A stretch of 64,000 bases of DNA from Cryptomeria japonica. Lineage: Eukaryota > Streptophyta > Pinopsida > Cupressales > Cupressaceae. The stretch is from positions 377,445,132 to 377,509,131 of the forward strand of contig NC_081407.1 of NCBI RefSeq assembly GCF_030272615.1, given 5' to 3'. The translations under genes and the position numbers were made by a program. Under the pieces are notes generated by a model that saw nothing but the letters and a program-made list of their open reading frames with translations, was not told the origin of the DNA and did not search any database. Shown one piece after another: positions 45,131-55,218 of this stretch. Numbering within the stretch: the stretch's first letter is position 1; each line of letters starts with the position of its first letter.

Positions 45131-45424
45131 ATGAGCAGGGTGGGGGAATCCATGGAGTCCAAAGTACAAAAAGTTGCAGGACGTGAAGTTACAACTGGTA
45201 ACTCTAATTCCAATGCAACCATGGGCGGATTCAAACGCCTCTACATGAATTTCTTGCATCCTCTCCACTCATATTCCCATCATAAGCACTGTTCTTCGCT
45301 GAATGAAGATGTCATCAGGCTTTCTCTCTCACTGTTTTCAGTTCACTACTATGAAAGAAGGCTTGAATCTTTCAGGACCAGAATGCCTCCAATTTTAAGA
45401 TCCATTCAGGCATTACTGCAATAG
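45131..45424 (+). CDS. Small hypothetical protein, 97 codons; candidate host gene
   Basis: Complete frame from ATG to TAG with a well-placed TATA box and balanced codon use; not retroelement-like. The N-terminal 35 residues are polar. A middle patch FLHPLHSYSHHKHC is His-rich. The C-terminal part is helical and basic (SVHYYERRLESFRTRMPPIL) and conserved in the truncated copy. No signal peptide or membrane segment is seen. No family is recognised, and it could be one exon of a longer gene. It lies inside a duplicated block, and the other copy has lost its promoter and 5' half. Confidence 0.55.
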   Translation: MSRVGESMESKVQKVAGREVTTGNSNSNATMGGFKRLYMNFLHPLHSYSHHKHCSSLNEDVIRLSLSLFSVHYYERRLESFRTRMPPILRSIQALLQ

Positions 45425-45928
45425 TTCAGCCTCCAGATTCCTGCACAGATATGGTGGAAAAATCAATGAAAGAGAATCAAAAGGGCATGTTTTATATGAG
45501 GCCTGCAGTAAATAATAATGGAGGTTTTTTTTGACATCTGGTCTGTAGATGGATTGGCTTTGCCCTAATTGAGTTGCCAATGAGAAGTTAGCTATTTAAG
45601 ATTTGAGTCCTGTTTGTCCTGCTCCAAACAGTTTAGGGCATGTTTAGGTTTTCAAATTTTGATATATTAAATTTATTGTCAAAGGCAATGGATTTTCATG
45701 ATTATTGTTCTTTCTCTTTATTTGGCGACACTATCAGTCTCTCCGGCATGAATGAGATCACATATCAGATTTAGTGTCTCATTCAGAATCATGCTTATGT
45801 TATGGCGTTAATTACTTATTTGCAGAAAAGTGCTCTCCTTTTTTTCTTTGTTGAAGATAATTCTGCATGAATGAGATCACATAAAAAACGAATATACTAA
45901 AAAATAGTGACGTAATAGCATTTATTAC
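45425..45928. other. 3' flank of the small gene, AT-rich
   Basis: The first 80 bp are conserved with 27293-27370. 45600-45690 has TTTGTCCTGCTCCAAACAGTTTAGG and ...ATATATTAAATTT, echoing 41875-42005, so another fragment of the same repeat family is present here. No gene. Confidence 0.5.
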
Positions 45929-46380
45929 TGTTGGTGTAATTATTTATTCATCTTGGATATAATTAAACTTTACTTAAGTTTACTTAGGTACATGCATAAC
46001 ATTGTAATTTGCATATGAGACACTTAGGTAGATGTGATACATTGGAAGTCTGTATGTAGGAGAATTTCCACCTTTTATGGTGTGATCTTGTTGTTACATT
46101 CCATCTTTGGGTGATCCACCTCATGTGGAATATTTTACTATTTCTCCTGCCTACCCTTGCATCTCATTGAGCCACATGTCATCATTGTGTGCTTTCTTGT
46201 CTCTTAGTCTTGCCTTTATAAGCATGTTCATCTACATTTTATGTAACAATTCTGATGATCCAGTTGATCTCTTTTGCATCTTAATAGGAATACAGTTTAT
46301 TCTTGTCATATTTTATCTCTCTTATCATTGTGCTATCTTATGGTCTCTTTGATCTTGGTTTCTTCAAGCATAATCTCACA
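45929..46380 (+). repeat. 5' LTR of a copia relic (about 452 bp)
   Basis: Starts TGTTGGTGTAATT, a typical copia terminus, and ends AATCTCACA directly before the primer site. TATA-like GCCTTTATAAGC lies near 46210. No 3' LTR of this sequence was found, so there is no TSD to confirm the boundary. Confidence 0.7.
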
Positions 46381-47052
46381 TAGTATCAGAGCGGTTGGAG
46401 CACCTTTGTATAGCCTTTGGAGAGATTTTGAAGGAGGTCAAGAGGCAGATCTGAGGAGAAACATCTTCTAGAGGCATCCTAGACCAAATCCAACCTCACC
46501 ATTGAGTCCAGGTAGCCGTTTCCATGAAATTTGACTATAAATTTGCCTATATTGGGTGAGAAGTCAATTTCGGGGCTTAGAGGAGACAATCAACCTATTA
46601 GGCTGTATGATACGATTTTTGTTAAAAATAATAATTTTATTCCTCTGCAAATTTTATTCCAAATTTTCATTATTTTAAATTCGTAGTTTTTCATTTTTTT
46701 TTAAGTCTTATTGTTAAATAAAAATAAATAAAAAATTCTATTATTTGGGGGGGGATTTTACCCCACCCCCCGTACCGTACGTAACCTGCGTGTTTGCAGG
46801 CACAGTCGATCCTCCCGCCACAACCATCTGTACCTCCCAGCAACCCGCTACACCTACCGACGGCCTGCTCCTCCCCGTTGATGGTCTATCACCGGCCTCC
46901 GTCTCTGGCTAATCCGCCGCCTCCGGCTGTACATCCTCCACCCATCGTCATTGGGCATCCTCTCGCCAGGCTTATCCTTTCTGGCCACTGTCCTTGGACT
47001 TCCCGCAGCTGTCGGGAATCATCACCAGTAGCCTGCACACGTGGTGGCTACT

Positions 47053-47156
47053 CTCCATAATCGTCAACGGCACCGACATCAGCAACCGGCCATTTTTTGT
47101 GCCACTCCATAATTGTCAACGGCACCGACATCAGCAACCGGCCATTTTTTGTGCCA
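47053..47156. repeat. 52 bp tandem duplication
   Basis: Two units starting CTCCATAATCGTCAACGGCA and CTCCATAATTGTCAACGGCA, one difference, in the GC-rich part of the copia leader. Confidence 0.93.
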
Positions 47157-48095
47157 CGCAGGTGCCACGTGGCATGTTCTGATTCCTCCTGCCATCTACT
47201 CCTTCCACGCCAAGTCAGTGCCCTGTCACCCGACACTTGTACGCCAACTCGATGCCACATTAGCAGTACGGCCTGCCTAGTTGACCTGCCACACAGAATT
47301 CCATGTCATTTGTACGACCACCACCTAAGCATCCTTGTCAGCAGATCCATATGGTACATCATCTTTTTCCACCAATCGGATTGTGACATGTCATCAATCC
47401 GTACAGTTCGGATGTATAGTCAGCAGGGGAGTGAAGTTTTCTGCAACGGTCATACAGCCATCAAATTTAACACAGTGGTTCTTGACGTCATCTTTTTTTT
47501 GAGAATCTAGCAGACCCCTCTCATTGAGCTTTTTGATTTTGGAGTTCAACTTCAAATGGCCATACCTTGCTCGTTTTTGCTCCTTTTTTGGTGCAATTTT
47601 TTTTGAAATGGGCTAAGTTTTGTGTAATTTCACATGGTGTTGTTATTTTCTGATTTGGGTGGACATATTTTTCAGAAAATTTAGTTTTTGGTGACTGTAC
47701 TTGTCCAATCCCCATTTCTGCAACTTCCAGGACTCCGTTTGGGCTCATACGAACTCCTTTTCAGGTGCCCTTTTCTTTTTAAGTGCATAATTTTTTGTCT
47801 ACTTTCATAATTTGCTATCAATTTTCAGTGATTTTGAGTGGAAATTGTACTTTCATCATATGGTCTTTTTTGACCAATTTGGCGCTTGTATTGCATAGAT
47901 CTATCTTTTTGGTCTTTTGAATTGTAGTTCTAAGCCTATTGGGGCAATTGTAAAACAAAATCAAAAGTCCACCTTGTCATTGTTTGCAAGTGGCCTATTG
48001 TACACACACTACATATAAAGTGCTAGGGGGTACTTTGATTGAGTGAATTTGGGGAGGGCGTCTCTTTTGCTTTTGTGTTCTTTCTTTTTTCTACT

Positions 48096-49417
48096 ATGGG
48101 TTCTCCTAAGTTTCCTCTTTTAACCCCTCATAATTATGCTACATGAAAAATTGATGCATGGAGTAAACTAATGGAAAAAGGGTTAACTCATTACATTGAT
48201 GGAACTATTGTTGCTCCTGTTGATCCTAAGGTTGATCCTAATTCTCACTTGGATTGGCTCACTAAGAACATCATGGCAATTGTTACCTTAAGAAAGTATG
48301 TATCAAAGGATCTCATCTTTCATATTGAAAAATGTACCTTAATTAAGGATGCTTGGGAAAAGTTTCAAGACTTGTATGGTCAAGTTGATGAGATTAGGGG
48401 CTATCAAATTGATAGTGATCTCACCATGTTAGATCCCAAGAACTTTGATACTATACAAGATTATGCCACTAAGGCAAAAGAGTTGAGGGCACAACTCAAG
48501 GATTGTGGCATTGATAAGAAGGATACTCAATTGATCTTCAATTTGATGGGCAAACTTCCACAAGAATATGCAGCATTTGTTTCTAGTTTTGAAACCCATA
48601 GGATGACAATGGGTTCAATCTACACAATGCCTACATTTGATGCTTTCATTGAAATGTTGATGATGGAACAAACTAAGTTGATAAGCATGGGCATTCTTAA
48701 GACTTCTAAGTTTCAAGCATTAGTGGCAAATCAAGGAAACAACTTGGAAATCAAGGAAGGGATAACTCAAACAAGAAGAAAGGCAAATCAAAGCCTAAGG
48801 ACAAAGCACCACCTTCTCTACAACAAGGAGATTCATCCTCTTCCAAGAAGGACAATTCACCAAAGAAGGAGAGACTTGCTTGTGCCTATTGTAAAAAGGT
48901 TGGTCATGAGGAGCATCGTTGTCATTCTAAGAAGATTGATGAGCTCACACACATCCTGAAAAAGAACAACATTGATTTGCCTAATGCCTTCAAGAAAGAG
49001 GATTCATCACCTTCCACTTCCTCAAAATAAAAGGGGAAAGGGAAAGCATTCATGGCCTCAACAAGTGGTAAGACTCACTCTTTTTGGAAAAGAAAAGGAC
49101 AAGCTCTTTGTGCTACTTCAAGTCGTGATTCAGGTAGATGGCTTCTAGATTCAGGGGTTTCTCATCATATTGCATCTTCGCATACTATGTTTTCTAAATT
49201 TAGGCCTTGCACCATGCTGCAAATTTTAATGGGCAATCATACATACATGGATGTGATTGGGAAAGGAACTATTGCCATTGGGGATAACTCCTTCAATAAT
49301 GTGTTGTGTGTACCCCACTTGACAAACAATCTTATTTCCATCTATCAAATCACACATGGGGCAACAAAGAAAATTATGGAGTTCACACCTCAGTTAGTTT
49401 TCATTAGAGACTTGTAG
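48096..49417 (+). pseudogene. Copia gag and protease, broken
   Basis: The start at 48096 gives MGSPKFPLLTPHNYAT, then TGA where the family has Trp (N-Y-x-x-W). The gag body follows (KCTLIKDAWEKFQDLYGQVD, RGYQIDSDLTMLDPKNFD, LMGKLPQEYAAFVSSFE). A frameshift near 48735 moves the CCHC knuckle CAYCKKVGHEEHRC (48881) into another frame. After an in-frame TAA near 49028 the protease has WLLDSGVSHHIA with its Asp-Ser-Gly kept, and VLCVPHLTNNLISI. Gag would form the particle and the protease would process it; the breaks rule this out here. Confidence 0.9.
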
Positions 49418-50116
49418 AATAGAGCTATCATTGCGACTAGGGTTGTGGATCATGCATCTCGTTTATATTCCTTTTCAGATTTTGTTCCTATTGAAGAGGA
49501 TGATTCTTCACATGATGATTCTACATATGATGATCACAAGAAATGTGATGATTCAGATTTTGAGGAGAACTTTGGGTACTTGAACTTGAGGATTCTCACA
49601 TGTGACCTCATTCTTAAGCCTTGCATTCCATCTCCTCCTATTGATATCACATCACCTCTTGCACCTGATAATGTGGATAGAGTGACAGTTTTGCCTTCTT
49701 GTGATTCAGTGTAGCAGGATATATCTTGTCTTCCAGCTTCAATTTTTTGGGATGAGTACTTGACAGACATTGTAGGTTTGTTTGTGAAATCCTACATTGC
49801 AGATTTGGGAGACATCATTGATGATATTCATCTTTTCTTTGATGAAAATGATCCTTTTTCGATTATTGCGAGGGAGCACTCTGACCCTCTTGTTCATTCT
49901 CTACATGATCATTCCTTCGAGGTTGACATGATTGTGGATCCTTATGTACAACGGTTGAAGGAGGTTTCTTTATCTTTTGAGGAGACATGTGAGTCTTTTG
50001 GACATGTTCTACATTCATCTCCACTAGATCTTGGAGTTCCTTTTTCAGCAGTATGGAGTAGTTCACCACCTTTGAAGGGGGTAACTTTGAGCATCAACAT
50101 AGGGACACTTGAGTAG
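49418..50116 (+). pseudogene. Remnant after protease: Gag-pre-integrase-like start, then unknown acidic region
   Basis: Reads VVDHASRLYSFSDFVP at 49445, like the copia segment before integrase. It continues as Asp/Ser-rich frames (49445-49714 and 49760-50116) with no integrase zinc motif or catalytic core. Either the element lost pol by an internal deletion, or this is a non-autonomous derivative with a replacement sequence. Confidence 0.5.
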
Positions 50117-50557
50117 TTTTCAGAGATTCTATTCATCATGAGTTTTTTTCCAACATCTTCCCTTCATGATTGGGGAGACTTCATGGATACACATTTGGTA
50201 TTGTTTCTTCCTAAGGGGAGGAAGGTTGTTCGATGTTCATGGAGAAGTTTATTCATTTAGCATCGAGCTTCTACCATTGGTGCAGATTCTACATTGAGGG
50301 GGAGGGGGGGCTACCTACACTCTCTTCTTCTCTCATATGGGGGGACTTTTTCCTCACATGGGGTTTTGTCCTTCACATACTTCTATGAGATTTATTTGTA
50401 TATAGTTTTTATATCTCTTTTGGGGGAAGGTTTTTTCCCATTGGCTTTTTCTCTATTTTCCCGCTTTATGAGATATTGCATTGGTTTGCATGCATTTTCA
50501 TTTGTACATGGGCACCTAACATGGCCTTGTAGTCGGGACCCATCTTGCATTGCTTAG
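50117..50557. other. Non-coding tail between two elements
   Basis: T/G-rich, with polypurine-like tracts at 50296-50310 and near 50338. No gene. Ends where the next LTR starts. Confidence 0.5.
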
Positions 50558-51709
50558 TGTAGTGTCATAAAATTGCAACCCCTACAATTTTAACCATATT
50601 TTAGGTCCTCACTTCCACGGCGACATCTTCTTCCCTAACCAAGACCTATTTCTCCATTCTCACCACTTGATCCCTTCCTGTTTGAGCCCTGAGGTAGCCT
50701 CAGGACCCTGTCCAAGGCCCAAGATAGGGTAGAACAAGGGCATGGCGCCCCTATCCCACCCTCTTAGGGTGGCCCCAAGATAGGTCCCCTCGCACTTCGG
50801 GATCCCAAAACTTCCCGATGTGGGCCTTTGGTGAGATGAATTAATCTTCTGAGGCATGAATAAAAAGGGAGGTCATTTTCTCATTTGCATAAGAAGGAAT
50901 TAGAGAAGCGAGAATTAGATAGGCAGGAATTAGATAAGCAAGCATAGGCGAAGATATACATCATCAAGCATTCAAGCATTCAAGTCTTCTTCATTCATCC
51001 ATTGGAGCAATATTTCAACATTCATTTGCAAGCATGTATGTGTCTTAGGGTTTTGTCATGTTACAAGTCATTCCACGCAACACTTGTGATTACATTCAAG
51101 AAGCAAAGCAATCATCATCAACAAGTTGCAGATCTACAAGGTCTACATTTCCATTGTTTACATTCAAGCATTTGCAATTACTTTCTTTCAAGGTTGATTC
51201 CTCAACCGAGGTTTGACTGAGGCAAACCCCTATCCAAAACCTCTTTTTCCTCTCTTTTTTGTGTGTAGGTTGCAGGTGCGCTACTATAATTGTAGGTTTG
51301 GGCTTCATTTGCAGAGACAAAAGAACCCTTTTCATTTCATGGATTTTGTGGAGGACCATTTACACTCCCACCACGGTCCCGACGACTTTTCTCCAAATTT
51401 GTAGGGCAGATCCGGATCAGTCTAATTAGCTCAAATCCAAAGTTACAGGTTGATCCCGAACTGGTAGCTCTTCATTTCACTCATTTTCTCTCTCTTTTCC
51501 ACATAGTCAACTTTCTCATTTACAAAAGAGGGTAAATCACACTTTAACCCTTTCAATCCACTTGGAATTTGCATCCTTTTTTCCCTTGGATTTGGATCTA
51601 GTGGATTCAAGCGTCTCTTTTGAATGTAAATTTCTCCCAAGTGAAAATCATCCTAGTGGCTTCCTTTCTCTCTCCTAGGTGGGGAGTCACTAGGATCCAA
51701 TTTTCCACT
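50558..51709 (+). repeat. LTR of the decayed element, 3' end deleted
   Basis: Shares with the 8271 LTR the start TGTAGYGTC and a common order of blocks: CATTCAAGCATTCAAG, a GTGTGTAGGTTGCAGGT stretch, the hairpin, TTTACAAAAGAGGGTA, TCTTTTGAATGTAAA and the final CTAGGATCCAATTTTCC. It stops before the CTTTACA terminus. Confidence 0.65.
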
Positions 51710-52135
51710 TGTTAGATCTAATTAATTGCAATTTGAATTTCAAATTTTCATTTCCAAGTTTGATCTATTTGCAAATTTTAGAGGTTAATTGCACAAAAAC
51801 CCTAATTTTTCATTTTGAGAAAATTAAGCTTGTGAAATTAAAAATTTTAATTACTTTTTTTAGATCTGATTTCTATTTCAAAATTGCAATTCAAATCTAT
51901 CTCTTTATTCTAAAAATTCAGTGGCTAAATCATAAAACCCTAATTTTTAAGATATTTCTATTTTCGACCTTTTACTACAAATTTGACCGATCTAGACATC
52001 TCCAAATCAATTGTTTTTTCTGGATTCCGCAATAATATCATAATACCTATCATCCTTTAAAATTTTGAAAAAATTTGGTTAGACCGTGTGCACTTTTGCC
52101 ACGGTCCTCATCTTTTTTCCCAACATTTCCTTGTT

Positions 52136-53632
52136 GATTGCTATGAAGGCGGTCTCGTCAATGATCCATAAGTGCCTCAAGTTTCCCCATGAGGGTTCGA
52201 CACATGTCATCCAAGATATTGGATATCGACCCCTAGTAGCCCATGGGGATTTTTTGTTAGATCATTTTTGGTGTGCTCCAGTGGGGCCCATGCTTCCCCA
52301 CAATTATTTGATGTATCGCGTGTACTATCAGTATAAGACAGGGGAGTCGGCTCCTAAATCATCATAGCCTAGTTTTTTGTTGCCTCTCCCTGCATCGACC
52401 TCTGCTCCATCTATTCTGATGATGGAGTGGGTGGTGCCTCATGTCCCCTCATCATTGGGGGTCGAGGCTAAGCCTACTCCTCTGGGTAGACCTCCATGTC
52501 CGCCTAGGACTATACAACCTCCAGTGGTGTCTTTCATTCCTATGACTGCACTAGTGCAGACAAGGGAAAGGCACCCATGTTGTTAAAGTCTACGACCCAC
52601 CCTCCCTTTGAGCTCCCAATCATGGCTGATATCCCCCATCCCTCTCATTATGAGAAAAGGAAGTGTTCCTCTCGATTTCGTTCATCATCACTCGCTCCTA
52701 CTTCGTAGCCCACGTCGGTACCCTCCATTCCCCCGGTCGCTCCTCGAGTGAAGTGGGCTAGGGCGCCCATTACTATGAATGTTGTGCCTATTCTGGATGC
52801 ACCTCTTGCTTCATCGGTTGGGCCTTCTCCTATCACTGACATGGTTCTGGAGGCCTCTCCTATGGAAAATGATGCTCCTAAATCCTCTCGAGCTTCCATT
52901 GGTGGCCCTCATCTTCATTGTAATCAGCATGCGCATGAGCATAAATACTATTGATGGGCCATGGCTCAAGAGTGCGATGTCGCTCTGCAGGTTGTTGCTA
53001 CATTTGCGGCACCCAGCTCTATCGCATCATCTCCTACTTCGTCTAGCATTCTTGTTTATACATTTTCTTCAGTTTTGCTTCCAGCTGCTTTGGGGCCTCT
53101 TGACGAACCTCCCCCTGAACAGGTGCAGGTCTTCATTGCCCCTTCTCTAGAGCTGCCCCTTATCACCTCTTTTTCAGACATGCCTTCATTATCTCAACCC
53201 ATTATTATGCTACATATACAAGTGACGTCTAGTGTAGCTCTTTCTACTCCCCATGTTTCATAGTCACTTCAGCATCCGAGCTTTCCTAGAGTCCTTCAGC
53301 CTGCTACGGTTGACAGGAGACCCGTTTCTCTTGTGCGACCCAAACTCAATTTTGAGCAAGGCCCTATTGTAGAATTTTGATATCGAAAATCCTTGTAGGT
53401 ATGATCCCCGCCCTCTTCTATGCCTATTTCAGTGCCTATTGGTTTACATGTTTTTGTGTGTGTAATTGAGAAGGCCCCGTCTTTGCCTGAATTTGTCGCT
53501 GCCCCTTGTCCAGAGGTTAGCAGTCATTTCCTTGTTTTATCTTCTCCAAGTGAGTCACCTACTTCTTCTATGAAGGCTTGCATGTTCGAATCCTTGGAGA
53601 ATATCCCGGCCTTGTCCACAATCTTCATGTGA
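52136..53632 (+). pseudogene. gag C-terminal region, rearranged
   Basis: 52136-52365 reads MKAVSSMIHKCLKFPHEGST then LLDHFWCAPVGPMLPHNYLM, paralleling the stretch after the protease in the intact gag (SSMKAIASPIHKCLKF; IDYFWPKQFQSLPPRSDHLF). From 52377 on it is Pro/Ser/Thr-rich with several frames (52377-52586, 52961-53263, 53420-53632), like the disordered C-terminus of gag. The capsid and nucleocapsid parts are missing. Confidence 0.6.
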
Positions 53633-54667
53633 TTGTTGACCCTTACATCCTCCAAGCCTGTGAACACAGACGTTGTTGTTGCTTCGTCCCTTGCCCTCGC
53701 TGCTGGTGAGGCACTCGATGAAGCTCTTGTTGTTGTCCCTCTCCGAGCTCTTCCTTCTTCTCCCTATGATCTATATTGGGAGGACAATTATCTTCTATAT
53801 GATGACCTTTAGATTGATTATCTTTTATCTCCATCTACTTGCATGTGTGCATGATTTTGTTCTCCAGTGCTAGTGTTACATGTTTGTTCTCTCCCGTAAG
53901 ACCTAAGTTTCTTCATAGGCACTTGGATATGGGAGGTTGATTGTCTTTATCCATTGTGCTCTCCAGGAGGACCCAAGTTACTCTATAGGTGCTTGGATAC
54001 AAGAGATTTTTTAACGTATATCTTCTTCTATTTGTCTCTCTACTTTCTCTATTTGTCGCATCTTGCTTTTTCAATATTTGGAGATGATACAAAGCGTTAG
54101 GGGAATATTTTGTGTCTTCTTCCATGTTGACCCATCCTTTTATTTTATCTTTCTCTTCATGTGCTCTTCTTCAAATTTGAGAACTTTGGCGCTATGATGA
54201 TATACCCATCTCGCAATTCTATTACATGTCTTTTGTCACTGTTATGGGTTCTAATGCCAGCCTATCGGATCCCCCTATCCTCTTGCATTTCATTATCAAT
54301 GTTGTGGGAATTTATGTATCACCACCTACTGGTGACATTCCACAGAAACATCTCGTTATGTTGATGTGCCACAACTGCTCTTCTCCTTAGAATAACATGC
54401 CTTTCATGCATATCATTCTAAGGGGGGGCCATCATATCTGCATTTTTGCATGATCTTTATGCTCTTTATTTGTCATTTAGCTTCTTGCATTTCACTTTAT
54501 TTCCATTTGCTTTTTCATGTTTTTCCTAGGTGGGGGCCAAACCACTTGATCTTCTCCTTATCATATTTGCCTAGGTGGGGGTCAAACCACTTGATCTTTT
54601 TGATTTATCTCTTTTGCTCGCCTTGGTAGGGGCCTATCTACTACTTACCAAATATATCTTCGATCGC
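53633..54667. other. Decayed 3' region of the element
   Basis: No intact frame. 54526-54600 contains a spaced duplication of CCTAGGTGGGGG(C/T)CAAACCACTTGATCTT, resembling polypurine-tract context. Confidence 0.5.
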
Positions 54668-54860
54668 TCAATCATATGGCTATTTATCGTATCGCTACCC
54701 ATGCCGGCAAATATATCTATGATCACCCTATCATATGGTTATCCATACCGGCATATCTATCGCCCTATTGTATGGTTATCCATACCGACATATTTTATCG
54801 CCCTATCATATGGTCATCCATACTGGCATACATCATCACCCTATCGTATGGATATCTAGC
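54668..54860. repeat. Tandem repeat, about five units of 37-40 bp
   Basis: Units contain CCTATCATATGGTTATCCAT and ACCGGCATAT with substitutions. They keep several frames open and produce repetitive Tyr/Pro/Ile peptides that are not evidence of a gene. Confidence 0.85.
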
Positions 54861-55203
54861 ATAACACTCTTTGATATCCATACCAACGCATCTTATATCA
54901 CAGTGGTCTCTTATCTCGTATCTTTTCGTAACTAGGGGCTTTCCTCCAAAGCGAGGTTCATTTCTGTTAGACAATCTTATCTATTACCAATTTTTAAATC
55001 TATCCTTTATCTTGCCATCTGATATGTTAGATTGCAGCTAGCATATTTGTGATGTATCAATTAGCAATATCTATTCCAAATCTCATATGCTTCTTGTTGG
55101 GGGCAATCTCATCTAATCAACGACAATCTGCCTCCCTATCGCAACTCTTTTCTTTATCTTCCTCTACTTTATCTTCACATCTCTCGAAAAAGACATGCTC
55201 GCT
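54861..55203. other. Non-coding stretch before the polypurine tract
   Basis: Nothing recognised; T/C-rich in its last 100 bp. Confidence 0.4.
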
Positions 55204-55218
55204 AAAGTGGGGGCAAAA

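Larger units (their letters stand above)
41560..45500. repeat. Duplicated block, copy 2 (uninterrupted)
   Basis: Collinear with 7780-8027 + 17066-17950, then 21465-22234, then pieces of 25691-28236. It lacks the LINE/LTR nest, the 18.0-21.46 kb segment and the captured-gene element. The empty sites are visible near 41790 (LINE target) and 43445 (copia target). The right end contains the 45131-45424 gene. Similarity looks to be around 85-90% by eye. Confidence 0.85.
45929..50310 (+). mobile_element. Copia relic: LTR, primer site, gag, protease; pol missing
   Basis: After the LTR, TAGTATCAGAGC (46381-46392) is one base from the initiator-Met primer site. A 1.7 kb leader follows (GC-rich around 46770-47400, with a 52 bp tandem duplication at 47053-47156 and a G-run/C-run inverted pair near 46746-46771). 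Then gag, knuckle, protease and a Gag-pre-integrase-like trace. Integrase and RT are absent. A G-rich tract (50296-50310, GAGGGGGAGGGGGGG) may be its polypurine tract, but no matching 3' LTR follows. Confidence 0.75.
50558..55218 (+). mobile_element. Decayed relative of the 8.3-16.1 kb gag-only element
   Basis: Begins with an LTR-like segment (TGTAGTGTCATAAAATTG) matching the 8271 LTR in outline. A leader has the same hairpin modules (51353-51379, 52082-52106). The gag C-terminal region (SSMIHKCLKFPHEG, about 52140-52200) is joined directly to the leader; the capsid half is deleted. A polypurine tract AAAGTGGGGGCAAAA lies at 55204-55218. The LTR end and primer site are also deleted (junction near 51710). 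The sequence after the polypurine tract does not match the LTR at 50558, so the element is chimeric or was invaded. Confidence 0.65.

Noticed and set aside
46794-47510. GC-rich frames as a host gene exon
   Set aside because: They lie between a copia primer site and gag, contain a tandem duplication and no domain; more likely leader sequence.
54668-54860. CRISPR-like array
   Set aside because: Units are contiguous and degenerate with no unique spacers, and the DNA is plant.
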